64,000 nucleotides of DNA. Origin: Halopseudomonas salina (lineage in GTDB: Bacteria > Pseudomonadota > Gammaproteobacteria > Pseudomonadales > Pseudomonadaceae). Numbering within the stretch: the first letter of the stretch is position 1; each line of letters opens with the position of its first letter. The DNA lies in NCBI RefSeq assembly GCF_008641105.1, contig NZ_VTTI01000008.1:1-64000 (forward strand), written 5' to 3'. Shown piece by piece: positions 36,098 through 44,989 of the stretch. The notes below the pieces were generated by a model. The model ran no database searches. It was not told the DNA's origin and worked only from the letters and a program-made list of their open reading frames with translations. Position numbers and translations under genes: made by a program.

Positions 36098-37530
36098 GGC
36101 GCCACCTGTGAGGAGACCGCATCGCGCGCGGCGATGGCCTGCGCGGTGTGTTCCTGCCGGGCCCGGTCAATACCGTAAAAGAAATACGCGCAGACCGAGG
36201 CGAAGCCGAACAAACAGGCTGAAAGATTCAGCAACGCCAGCCGCGTGACCTCTGCCAGCGTCACCTGACTGGGCTCGGCCTGCACTGGAAAGGCGATCAG
36301 GTCCAGACCCACGCCAGCGACCAGATAGCCCACCGCAGCTGCCAGCTTGCCGGTAAAGGCCACGGCGCTGAACAGGAACCCTTCCTGGCTGCGGCCGGTG
36401 CGGAACTGATGCTCCTGCGTCACATCGGCCATCATCGAGGCACCCGAAATCATTGCCAGCCCCGCCGCCACTCCTGAAATAAACAGCACGCAGAAGATCA
36501 ATGGGACAAAGAGTGCGCTGCCCTGCTCTGGAAAAATCCCAGCCAGACGGGAGACGACCGCAATATTGCCCGCTATCGGCCCGATCAGCGCCGCCACAAT
36601 GATGGTGCGCTTCTTGTCGAACCGTTTATGCAAAGGCGCCGCGAGCATGATGCCGACCGGCCAGCCAACCAGCAAACCCACTGCAAGAAACGCGATAGAC
36701 GAGCTCGACAACTGCCAGAAGTAGACGTTGAGATGCATGTTCAACGTCTGCACGATACCGATCGAGATCGCCACCAGCATGGTGCCCAGAAATAACGAGC
36801 GAAACGAGGTATTGCCCCAGGCTGCGGCAAGATCCTCGCGGACGGGCGCCCGAGCCAGGCTTTCCGAGGCCTGTGGTAACAAAGCGATGCGGTCTCGGGT
36901 GCCCCAGGCCGAGAGCAGGATGGCCAGCGCCATGATGATCGCCCCGGCAAGAGCCACTTTCGGATAACCCGCCGGATTCAGCAGACCGTTCTCGAATTCA
37001 GCGCTGTCGGGAAAAAACAGCGATAGCCCCACCACTGCCACCAGCGCTGCCGCCATCACTCCGCAGACGCCCCGCCAGGCCGCTACAGAGGTGCGTTCCT
37101 GGTAGTCCCTGGTCAACTCCGCGCCCAATGCCAGGTAGGGAACGTAATAGAGCGTCATGGTGCCGCGTACCAGAATTGCAAAGCCGGCCAGCCACAGGAA
37201 TAGCCCGGTTTGCGACAGTGACTGGGGAGGCATGAATAACGCGAACCAGGCAACCGCCAGAGGCAAAGCCGCGACAACCATAAAAGGATGCCTGCGCCCA
37301 TGGCGCGAGCGCCAGTGATCCGAGACGTAGCCGGCCAGAGGGTCCGTTACGGCATCGAAGATCAGGGCAATCATGACCGCTACACCCGCGAGCGTCCCGG
37401 ACAGCCCCAGCACCTGAGTAAAGTAGAAAAACAGGAATATATCGAAGCCGGTGCCCTTGATGGTCTCGGCGACCTGACCTATCCCATAGGCGAACTTGGT
37501 TCTGGCTAGCAGAACAGTATGAGGGTGCAT
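36094..37530 (-). CDS. GPH-family sugar:cation symporter (MFS)
   Basis: A 478-residue transporter with 12 predicted helices, of the glycoside-pentoside-hexuronide:cation group (MelB/XylP-like). The family signature is clear: KFAYGIGQVAETIKGTGFD at the N-terminus, then DAVTDPLAGYVSDHWRSR and GRRHPFM. The substrate cannot be told, and no glycosidase is adjacent. Its ribosome site is embedded in an A-rich CA motif, suggesting catabolite control by Hfq/Crc. It converges with fadJ. Confidence 0.87.
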   Translation of the reverse strand: MHPHTVLLARTKFAYGIGQVAETIKGTGFDIFLFFYFTQVLGLSGTLAGVAVMIALIFDAVTDPLAGYVSDHWRSRHGRRHPFMVVAALPLAVAWFALFMPPQSLSQTGLFLWLAGFAILVRGTMTLYYVPYLALGAELTRDYQERTSVAAWRGVCGVMAAALVAVVGLSLFFPDSAEFENGLLNPAGYPKVALAGAIIMALAILLSAWGTRDRIALLPQASESLARAPVREDLAAAWGNTSFRSLFLGTMLVAISIGIVQTLNMHLNVYFWQLSSSSIAFLAVGLLVGWPVGIMLAAPLHKRFDKKRTIIVAALIGPIAGNIAVVSRLAGIFPEQGSALFVPLIFCVLFISGVAAGLAMISGASMMADVTQEHQFRTGRSQEGFLFSAVAFTGKLAAAVGYLVAGVGLDLIAFPVQAEPSQVTLAEVTRLALLNLSACLFGFASVCAYFFYGIDRARQEHTAQAIAARDAVSSQVAP

Positions 37531-37537
37531 AGATTTC

Positions 37538-37548
37538 TTCTTGTTATT
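37538..37548 (-). promoter_or_regulatory. A-rich Hfq/Crc-type CA motif at the symporter start
   Basis: On the minus strand AATAACAAGAA leads into AGAAATCT and the ATG at 37530. It is one of the closest matches in the window to the AACAAYAACAA/AAnAAnAA pattern bound by Hfq-Crc, and it overlaps the likely ribosome site (AAGAAGAA). Confidence 0.55.
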
Positions 37549-37642
37549 GGATGTCGATCTGCCATACCGCCCATTCGGGTGGTGCCAGCCAGTCTTTCTT
37601 TGTGCTCAACTGCCCTTCGGCTGCCAAGGATCATATAACAAC

Positions 37643-38659
37643 ATGGCCACATCAGAGCAACTTGCACACAGTATCGACTGCCGTTGGCTATTGAGCCTCT
37701 ACGCGTTGATACCCGTATGCCTGCTGGCCATCTTCCTGGACATTCTGCTGCTCGACGGGCAGGCCGTTCATCAGTACCTGCCCGATAAACCGGAACAGTG
37801 GCCATTCTGGACGGTCATCTTTGGCCTACCCCACATTATTGCCAGTTTGCTGACCATGGCAGATCGCGAATACCTCAGCTTCTATCGACGCACCCTGCTC
37901 TGGCCTCTGTTGGTATTCGCGGGAATTACCACTGCGGGGCATTTCGGGCCGCAACCAGTGAGTTATAACCTGCTTTTCATATTGCTCGCTTTCTACACCA
38001 TCTATCACGTATTGGCCCAGCAGCTTGGGCTGACTCTCATGATGATGGGCATAGCACCGAGCCGTATATTCAGATACTGGAAATGGACCTTGATCCTTGC
38101 CGGCTTTGCGATCTACATCAACGTATACGGTCAGCACTACTTATCCAACATGGCCTTCAGCGTGGGCGGTGTGGTAGTGGATATCTACCAGCTGTTTACC
38201 TGGATTGCGGCACTGCTGTGTGCCGCGCAGCTGATACTTGCCTGGCGACTGGCTCCCAGCTCGCGCCACCGCATCGGCGTCTGGTATCTGTGGAGCAACG
38301 TGGCGCTTATCCTGTCGGCACTGTTGATCAACCACATCGGCTACACACTTTTCGTCATTCTGATCCCGCGGGTTATTCACGACCTTACCGCTTACACGGT
38401 CTACATCACCCACGACCGCAATCGCAACCGGCAGAAGCCGGTAAATCTCTTCTACCGGCTTACCGGGTTTGGCCGGGTTCCACCTTTGCTGCTGCTACCC
38501 GCACTCTCGATAGCCATTGCTTTTGTACTGACCAGTCACCAGCAGTACCCGGCTATCAGTATCGCCATCCTGACAGTATCTTTTCTGCACTATTACTTCG
38601 AAGGCTTCATCTGGCGCGGGCCCAACCCGCATCGGCATCACGTCAACTTCATCCGCTGA
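37643..38659 (+). CDS. Polytopic membrane protein of unknown function
   Basis: A 338-residue protein with nine or ten predicted transmembrane helices. I do not recognise the family with certainty. Polar residues inside helices stand out: FGLPHIIASLL (about residue 60), YTIYHVLAQQLGL, RVIHDLTAYTVYITHD, and the C-terminal HYYFEGFIWR. The His-rich pattern could indicate a membrane metal site, which is inference only. The start is ATG 37643; AAGGA lies 12 nt upstream. It is divergent from the sugar symporter. Confidence 0.7.
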   Translation: MATSEQLAHSIDCRWLLSLYALIPVCLLAIFLDILLLDGQAVHQYLPDKPEQWPFWTVIFGLPHIIASLLTMADREYLSFYRRTLLWPLLVFAGITTAGHFGPQPVSYNLLFILLAFYTIYHVLAQQLGLTLMMMGIAPSRIFRYWKWTLILAGFAIYINVYGQHYLSNMAFSVGGVVVDIYQLFTWIAALLCAAQLILAWRLAPSSRHRIGVWYLWSNVALILSALLINHIGYTLFVILIPRVIHDLTAYTVYITHDRNRNRQKPVNLFYRLTGFGRVPPLLLLPALSIAIAFVLTSHQQYPAISIAILTVSFLHYYFEGFIWRGPNPHRHHVNFIR

Positions 38660-38723
38660 CCCTCTCCTCGTAACTCCCGGCATCGTCGCTATACTGGGGG
38701 CATCGCTGGCTGTGAGAGTATCG

Positions 38724-40601
38724 ATGTCCAATTCCCCCCGCTATTTCAATAACTGTGACGCCCTGGTTGATGCCATTCTGCAGCGGCTGGGTAGTCGAAT
38801 CGTCCTCGGCCTGCCTCTGGGCCTGGGCAAGGCCAATCATCTGGTCAATGCACTTTACCGGCGCGCCTGCGCTGATCCGAGCATTTCCCTGAGTATTCTG
38901 ACTGCTCTGACGCTAGAGCGGCCGCGCGCGGGGAGTGAATTGGAAAGGCGTTTTCTGGAACCGGTTAGCGTCCGACTTTTCGACGACTATCCGGCCCTTG
39001 AATACGCCCAGGCCGTGCGTTCGGGCGAACTCCCCGCCAATGTCGAAATCAAGGACTTCTTTCTGCAGTCAGGCCAGTGGCTGGGGGTGCCAATAGCCCA
39101 ACAGCAATATGCATCCATCAACTATACGCATGCGTTAAACGAGCTTATCGACTCAGGCGTCAATCTGATTCTGCAACTCGTCGCACCACTTAACCGGGAT
39201 CCGCAAGCAACGGGAAATCGTTTCAGCCTCAGTTCCAATCCTGATATCAGTGCGGACCTGCTCAACCTCCGCAGGACCGGTGAGCTGTCCATACTCAGCG
39301 TCGGACAGATCAACTGCGCGCTCCCCTACATGGATGGTGCGGCCGATCGGCCAGCCAGCGATTTCGATATGATCCTGCAGGCGCCCGAGGTCGAGTTCGG
39401 GCTGTTCATGCCGCCCAACAAACCCGCCTCGGCTACTGATCATGCCATTGGGCTGGAGGTAGCCAACCTGATCGAGGATGGCGGGAGTCTGCAGATCGGC
39501 ATCGGCTCTATCGGCGATGCCATTACCCACAGCCTGGTACTAAGACATCGCCAGAGCGCGCTCTACGACAAACTTCTCGACCAGCTGGATCAGGACAGAC
39601 CGGCAAATAGCAAAGAACACAGACAGCCGTTCAATAAAGGCTTGTACGGCGTAACCGAAATGCTGGTAGAGGGTTTTCTCGAGTTGATTACCGAAGGCAT
39701 CATGACCCGTGAAGTGGACGGCGCCGTGGTGCATGCCGGTTTTTTTGTCGGCAGCCCTACCTTTTATGAGCGGCTGGCGGACATGCCTACCGACACGCGC
39801 AGCAAGATTGCAATGATGCCGGTATCTTTCACCAATGAACTGTACGGCGACGAACCGGGTAAACGCCAGGCGCGTACCGCGGCGCGCTTCGTCAACAGTG
39901 CAATGATGGTGACGCTCAGCGGGGCGGTGGTGTCCGATGGCCTGGCCGACTATCAGGTGGTCAGTGGTGTAGGTGGTCAGTACAACTTTGTCGCTCAGGC
40001 GTTCGCGCTGGCAGGCGGCCGCTCCATCATCACGCTGCCCAGTACGCGAACCCGCAAGGGCAAGCGCCAGTCAAACATCGTGTGGGACTACCCGCATACC
40101 ACCATACCGCGCCATCTACGCGACATTGTCGTTACCGAATATGGCGCGGCAGATTTGCGAGGCAAGACCGATGCACAGGTCATCGCTGCCCTCCTGGAAA
40201 TCACCGACTCTGCGTTTCAGACGCAATTGCATGAACAGGCCCAGAAGGCCGGAAAGTTGCCAGCTGATCACCAGATCAAGCCAGCCTGCCGCGCCAATAC
40301 GCCCGAGCGCATCGAGCGGGCATTGCGCGGCGCGATAGATGCCGGCGACCTGCCGAGCTTCCCACTGGGCAGCGGTCTGACGGCAGAAGAAGAACATCTT
40401 GCGGTAGCCTTATCCAGGCTATCCCCACTGGCGGGCAGCACTCGAGCATTGTTGCCACTGATACTCGCGGGCCTTAAACGCAAACCGGGGCCAACTACCC
40501 GAGCATGCCTCGAACGCATGCAGCTTGACCGCCCCTATGGCCTAAAGGAGCGGCTGTATCGAACCCTGCTGCTGGGTACGCTGGAAACCGACCGGACCTG
40601 A
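38724..40601 (+). CDS. Acetyl-CoA hydrolase/CoA-transferase family protein
   Basis: A 625-residue protein of the acetyl-CoA hydrolase/4-hydroxybutyrate CoA-transferase superfamily. The C-terminal catalytic half is recognisable by IQIGIGSIGDAI-type glycine-rich segments and by TEYGAADLRGKTDAQVIAAL (about residue 474). The N-terminal half (GSRIVLGLPLGLGKANHLVN) is also typical. The length exceeds that of classic SucCoA:acetate transferases (~500), with extra segments in the middle. Substrate unknown. Start at ATG 38724; GTG 38712 is in frame. Confidence 0.82.
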   Translation: MSNSPRYFNNCDALVDAILQRLGSRIVLGLPLGLGKANHLVNALYRRACADPSISLSILTALTLERPRAGSELERRFLEPVSVRLFDDYPALEYAQAVRSGELPANVEIKDFFLQSGQWLGVPIAQQQYASINYTHALNELIDSGVNLILQLVAPLNRDPQATGNRFSLSSNPDISADLLNLRRTGELSILSVGQINCALPYMDGAADRPASDFDMILQAPEVEFGLFMPPNKPASATDHAIGLEVANLIEDGGSLQIGIGSIGDAITHSLVLRHRQSALYDKLLDQLDQDRPANSKEHRQPFNKGLYGVTEMLVEGFLELITEGIMTREVDGAVVHAGFFVGSPTFYERLADMPTDTRSKIAMMPVSFTNELYGDEPGKRQARTAARFVNSAMMVTLSGAVVSDGLADYQVVSGVGGQYNFVAQAFALAGGRSIITLPSTRTRKGKRQSNIVWDYPHTTIPRHLRDIVVTEYGAADLRGKTDAQVIAALLEITDSAFQTQLHEQAQKAGKLPADHQIKPACRANTPERIERALRGAIDAGDLPSFPLGSGLTAEEEHLAVALSRLSPLAGSTRALLPLILAGLKRKPGPTTRACLERMQLDRPYGLKERLYRTLLLGTLETDRT

Positions 40602-40635
40602 ACACAGGGTGCGATCCAGCCATGCACCTTCGGGG

Positions 40636-41604
40636 TCAGCCGTACCATTGAAAAGGTGCAACGCCCTGACCGGAGAGCTCCGGGTAGTCATCGTAAATTT
40701 CCAACGGATCGGTATTCTTGCGCGCTCCGAGAAACTCCGGTCGTTTTGCCGGGGCCGCATAGGGCTCCTTCAACTGGTTCTCGACGCTGTTGTAAACAAA
40801 AAACAGATTCGAACGCGGCCAGGGCGACATATTGCCGTTGGATGCGTGTAACACGTTCGACTCGAATAACAGCAATGACCCTGCAGGTCCCTTCGGCGAC
40901 TGGATTCCACCACGCTCGGCCAGTTTGGCGAGCACTTCCTGGCTGGGCACACCGGTTTCCTGAGACTTGAGGGAGCTCTGCCAGTTGTCATCCGCGGTTT
41001 CACCCACACAGGGAACAAAGTGCTGATGCGAGCCCGGAATAATCATCAAAGGTCCATTGAACTCGTTGTTGTCTGTCAGCATCAGCGAGGCACTGACGGC
41101 TCGCATGCGCGGCATGCCGTCCTCGGCGTGCCAGGTCTCAAAGTCGGAATGCCAGTCAAAACCGCTACCCTGGAAACCGAACTTGTCGTTGATACGCGAC
41201 TGATGGATATATACCTCGCTACCCAGGAGTTGCCGCACCATCCCCAGTAGACGTGGATCGCGGGTCATTCGGCTGAATTTTTCGGACAATTCGTGCATAC
41301 CGAAGACCGACCGAATCGCGCCGCTCGCCGGGTCGGAAATCACCTGCTCGGATTTCATCAGCTCAGGATCCGCGGCCATATCCTTAAGCTCCCGGAAAAA
41401 TGGCTGCATACTTTCCTCGGAAAAGAAGCCCTCGAACCACAAAAATCCATCTCGCTCATATCGCGACAACGACACCTCGTCCAAGGGACCGTTCCAGCGG
41501 TGCTGGTTACGCGAGTGCACTACCGGATCACGACGGGGCACCATCGGCTGGGCTTCTCTGAGGCGGGAGGGGTATAAATCAAGTGGTTTGGTCATGCTGT
41601 TCAC
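40636..41604 (-). CDS. ectD: Ectoine 5-hydroxylase
   Basis: Fe(II)/2-oxoglutarate dioxygenase that makes 5-hydroxyectoine, a protectant against salt and heat. The 322-residue protein contains the EctD signature GFDWHSDFETWHAEDGMP (about 149-165), with iron ligands His152, Asp154 and His253 (NVLHAS) and the ectoine-contacting region around it. The start is GTG at 41604, with AGGAGG 8 nt upstream. No ectABC genes are in the window, so ectoine is either made from genes elsewhere or taken up. Confidence 0.95.
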   Translation of the reverse strand: MNSMTKPLDLYPSRLREAQPMVPRRDPVVHSRNQHRWNGPLDEVSLSRYERDGFLWFEGFFSEESMQPFFRELKDMAADPELMKSEQVISDPASGAIRSVFGMHELSEKFSRMTRDPRLLGMVRQLLGSEVYIHQSRINDKFGFQGSGFDWHSDFETWHAEDGMPRMRAVSASLMLTDNNEFNGPLMIIPGSHQHFVPCVGETADDNWQSSLKSQETGVPSQEVLAKLAERGGIQSPKGPAGSLLLFESNVLHASNGNMSPWPRSNLFFVYNSVENQLKEPYAAPAKRPEFLGARKNTDPLEIYDDYPELSGQGVAPFQWYG

Positions 41605-42105
41605 GCTGGTAACCTCCTGGGGTCATCTGTCTTTGTCATGGCACGGTCCTGGCCCGGCCTGCTGGAGATTCCCTGCAAATACTGCATGTCAGCTACATGG
41701 TGACAACTTCTCGTCTTTTTCCCGTCAGGAAAGTGATCAGTCCTGTCATCCAATCGAGCTGACCAGACTGCGGACGCCATATGAATAACAGGACATCACC
41801 GGCCAGAACGACATGGGTGTATACAATTAAAACCGTGCCGTACCGCATGCGACTGAAGAAACTGCAAAAAGTTTTTACCGTTTTCTTTTTTGTCTGCCGC
41901 GCCAGCCACCTCGACTGTCTCCCACCCTCTGGCACGCACTTATACGCTACAAGTAATAAACGCCGCTAAGCACTCTAATACTCACCGAAAGGCCCCCCAA
42001 CAACCCGGGGGAACCGTTACAGGATCTTTATCGTCTATATTGAAGATACAAGGTGTGCAAGGCTGGCTTCCCAGGAAAGCACTCCCGGAGCTGAAAGGAG
42101 GACCC
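41605..42105. other. 501-bp intergenic region between ectD and a stress-protein gene
   Basis: Contains A/T-rich tracts (about 41810-41890) and should hold divergent promoters for two stress-type genes. Open frames within it (60-80 codons) lack ribosome sites and recognisable features. I see no clear sigma70 pair for ectD. Confidence 0.4.
42035..42041 (+). promoter_or_regulatory. RpoS-like -10 element upstream of the stress protein
   Basis: CTATATT differs by one base from the CTATACT preferred by RpoS and lies about 65 nt before the ATG. No strong -35 accompanies it, which fits a stationary-phase promoter. Low certainty. Confidence 0.35.
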
Positions 42106-42690
42106 ATGAGTACAATCATCGCAGGCAGGTTCGAGACACAGGAAGCTGCCGATAAGGCGTGTGCTTCGTTACACGATAGCGGCTTTGGTCAGGACGAGAT
42201 CTCTCTGTTCTTCGTCAATCCGCACGGCCAGCACGACATGTACCCCATCGGCGGAGACGAGCCAGCTTCGCCAGGCGCCGAAAAGTCTGGTCGTGGTGCA
42301 GTCGTGGGTGGCGGCGTTGGCGCTGCTGCAGGCGTCGCCATCGGTGTGGCGGCCGCACCAGTAGTAGGCCCCGTTGGTGCAGTGGTAGGTGGTGGCATCG
42401 GCGCGTACACCGGGTCACTGGTCGGCGCCATGAAAAAGACCGATAAGGACTCTGAAGTCGACGAAATGGCTGATGAGACGCCACTCAAGGAGGAACAATT
42501 AACCGAGCGCCAATCCGGCATGTACGTTGCCGTCAAGGTGAACGGCGATAACCGCAACGATGCTGTAAGCGTCCTGCGCAAAAACCAGGCTGCCGAGCTT
42601 GAGGAAGCTCAAGGCGAACTCACCAATGGTGAATGGGTCGACTTTGACCCCCGCGAAGCCGTCAAGCTGCTGCCTGAAGATCGCCCCTGA
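42106..42690 (+). CDS. Glycine-zipper general stress protein
   Basis: A 194-residue protein. Residues 1-50 resemble the YflT/general stress protein 17M domain (IIAGRFETQEAADKACASLH). Residues ~65-105 are a Gly/Ala/Val-rich glycine zipper (GGGVGAAAGVAIGVAAAPVV) that can insert in membranes. An acidic C-terminal domain follows. The ATG at 42106 has a perfect AAAGGAGGA. Neighbouring ectD suggests a common osmotic or stationary-phase context. Function in detail is unknown. Confidence 0.82.
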   Translation: MSTIIAGRFETQEAADKACASLHDSGFGQDEISLFFVNPHGQHDMYPIGGDEPASPGAEKSGRGAVVGGGVGAAAGVAIGVAAAPVVGPVGAVVGGGIGAYTGSLVGAMKKTDKDSEVDEMADETPLKEEQLTERQSGMYVAVKVNGDNRNDAVSVLRKNQAAELEEAQGELTNGEWVDFDPREAVKLLPEDRP

Positions 42691-42758
42691 ACTCAGGGGT
42701 TTTCGGCAATAATCCGCGAGAACGAGTCAGAGCGTGTGGGCGGCCGTATAATGCCCGC

Positions 42759-43451
42759 ATGAGACTCGATCGCCTTATAAGCAACTTCCCCGAATATAGT
42801 CATCGGTCGGCCCGTCAGTTGATCGCCTGTGGTCGCGTACAGGTAAACGGGCAGACGGTGCGTGACACCCAGGCAACGGTGGATCGCTTCGCCGCAGTAA
42901 GCATCGACGCACAGCCACTGCGCGGCGGTTATGCATCAATCTATCTGATGCTGCATAAACCCACCGGGTATCTGAGTGCCACATCTGATGACACCCACCC
43001 CACAGTACTCGACCTTGTTTCGCCCGAACTCCACCCGAGGCTCCATATTGGCGGACGCCTGGACCGCAACAGCTCTGGTCTGTTGTTGCTTACCAACGAC
43101 GGACTCTGGTCTCGACGCGTGACCGAGCCACGGATCAAGACCCCAAAGGTCTATCATGTAACAACCGCCATGCCGATTCGCGATGACGACATAATCCGGT
43201 TTGCAGAGGGAATCCACTTCGTTTTCGAAGATCTGACAACTTCACCGGCCCAGCTGGAAAGGCTAGGCGGATGCAAGGCCCAGGTAACGATTTATGAAGG
43301 ACGATACCATCAGATCAAGCGAATGTTTCACGCTGTAGGTAATCGCGTGACGGCATTGCACAGAATAAGCATGGGGTCCATTTTGCTGGACCCCACTCTA
43401 CAACCAGGTGAATATCGCTCGCTGACTCAGGCTGAAGTAGCCTCGGTCTGA
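42759..43451 (+). CDS. rsuA: 16S rRNA pseudouridine(516) synthase
   Basis: Converts U516 of 16S rRNA to pseudouridine. The 230-residue protein has an N-terminal S4 domain (MRLDRLISNFPEYSHRSARQ) and the RsuA-family catalytic motif GRLDRNSSGLLLLTNDG with Asp at about residue 106, followed by the Lys/Tyr region KVYHV and GRYHQIKRMFHAVGNRV. RsuA and RluB/E/F share this core; the short length and single S4 domain favour RsuA. Its 3' end overlaps the convergent MHYT gene by 25 nt. Confidence 0.88.
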   Translation: MRLDRLISNFPEYSHRSARQLIACGRVQVNGQTVRDTQATVDRFAAVSIDAQPLRGGYASIYLMLHKPTGYLSATSDDTHPTVLDLVSPELHPRLHIGGRLDRNSSGLLLLTNDGLWSRRVTEPRIKTPKVYHVTTAMPIRDDDIIRFAEGIHFVFEDLTTSPAQLERLGGCKAQVTIYEGRYHQIKRMFHAVGNRVTALHRISMGSILLDPTLQPGEYRSLTQAEVASV

Positions 43452-44701
43452 GGGATGAATATGTCTGCATCAGGGCTCGTGCGCATCTGGACATAATCAC
43501 TCATATCAGTGGTCTGCATGGCTTTCTTGACCAGCATGCGACTTGAGCTGGCATCCGTCGGGAAGCGACTGGATCCCGCTCGCCACTGAATATCAACCGC
43601 ACCGTTGGCCAGCGTCTTCGGTAGTTGCTGAAGGCGTTTGATCAGCGCACCCCTGGCGGACAGCTGCTGTTGATTTAACAGAAACATGAAGCCGCCAGAG
43701 GCATAGCGCGCGATAAAAATATCGTCCCCCACAAGCTGTTTCAATCCTCGCGCAAGGCTTTGAAGTGACGTTTCACCCAGGTGCTTTTCAATCGAACGAA
43801 AATTCGCAATGGACAGAAATTCCAAGCCAAACGATGCCTTGCCACCCTCACAGCGGATAATCAGGTCAAAGACTTCCTTATCAAAAGCTGCGCGGTTAGG
43901 CAGCCCGGTGACCGTATCAAAGAATGCCATCTGCTTGAGTTTCTCTTCCTGTTCAATGGCCCGTGTCTGCTCCAGATTACGTAGACGCATATCCGCTATC
44001 GCAGATATGACTGCCAAGGCAATAAACGCACTGATCGTCAGGGCCAGAGGTAGGCCTAGCCAACCGCCAGACAACTGATTCCCCGGATGCGGCATGGCAT
44101 CTGCTGGAAAGCGCACCGCCATCATACCGGTGTAGTGCATACCACAAATTGCTGCCCCCATAACCAACGAGGCACCGCCTTGGAGTTTCATGGCATTACG
44201 ACCGGTTGCCCCTTTTAATGCACGACAGATAACCATCGCTGCCGCCGATGCAGCTACAGCGATCACAATCGAAAGCACCAGCAGCAGCAGGTCATAACTG
44301 GGTGCCGGCGTCAGATTGATCGCCGCCATGCCTGCATAGTGCATTGTCGAAATACCGCCACCCATAACTAGGCTGCTGATAACCACATGCAGAACTCGAA
44401 CGTGTTGAAGGCTGATGATGAACAGCGCAATAGCTGAAGCGAGCACCGCAGCAAGCCAGGAAAGCACCGTGATACCAAGATCGTAAGTCATCGCCACAGG
44501 CGTGATGTGTGCACGCATGCCGACAAAATGCATGGTCCAGATACCAGTACCCATGGTCAACGCCCCCAGCGCCAACCAGAATCTGCCCTTGGCACGGCTG
44601 GAAGAAGACAACTGCGAGCCAAAGTGCAGTGCACTGTAGGACGCCAGGATGGCGACCAGGTAAGACAGCAGAACAAGACCTGGATCGTAATGGCCGTTCA
44701 T
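43427..44701 (-). CDS. MHYT sensor protein with degenerate GGDEF domain
   Basis: A 424-residue inner-membrane protein. The N-terminal seven-helix MHYT domain has three motifs, TMHFVGM (about residue 57), TMHYAGM (about 120) and GMHYTGM (about 188), thought to bind copper and sense O2, CO or NO. A cytoplasmic GGDEF-like domain follows (DTVTGLPNRAAFD at about 270), but the active-site segment reads YASGGFMF in place of GGDEF, so cyclase activity is unlikely. There is no EAL domain. It may act as a sensor or c-di-GMP effector. Confidence 0.85.
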   Translation of the reverse strand: MNGHYDPGLVLLSYLVAILASYSALHFGSQLSSSSRAKGRFWLALGALTMGTGIWTMHFVGMRAHITPVAMTYDLGITVLSWLAAVLASAIALFIISLQHVRVLHVVISSLVMGGGISTMHYAGMAAINLTPAPSYDLLLLVLSIVIAVAASAAAMVICRALKGATGRNAMKLQGGASLVMGAAICGMHYTGMMAVRFPADAMPHPGNQLSGGWLGLPLALTISAFIALAVISAIADMRLRNLEQTRAIEQEEKLKQMAFFDTVTGLPNRAAFDKEVFDLIIRCEGGKASFGLEFLSIANFRSIEKHLGETSLQSLARGLKQLVGDDIFIARYASGGFMFLLNQQQLSARGALIKRLQQLPKTLANGAVDIQWRAGSSRFPTDASSSRMLVKKAMQTTDMSDYVQMRTSPDADIFIPQTEATSA

Positions 44702-44989
44702 TGAAAAAGCCCCCTAGTGGATGGGGCAAAGTACCTCGCCCCTAGGCCCGGAATTTTCCATCACAAACCTGTACGCATTCAATGCACTGATAACTTTATG
44801 TACAATTATTTGACGTCAATAGTCTTGCGGCCCCGATCGCGCGACACTCCCCTTCCAGAGCTGTATGCACAATCAAGAAAACCCTAACAATCTGATTAAA
44901 ATGGGATTTTGTGAAAATCCAACTTGACAAGCTATCCATGCAAGCCCAATTCAACGCACTCAAAAGCTTTGGAAAGCTCTAACAACTCC

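Noticed and set aside
41693..41969. Small frames (60-80 codons) on both strands in the ectD upstream gap
   Set aside because: No ribosome sites and no homology-like motifs; the region is better explained as promoter DNA.
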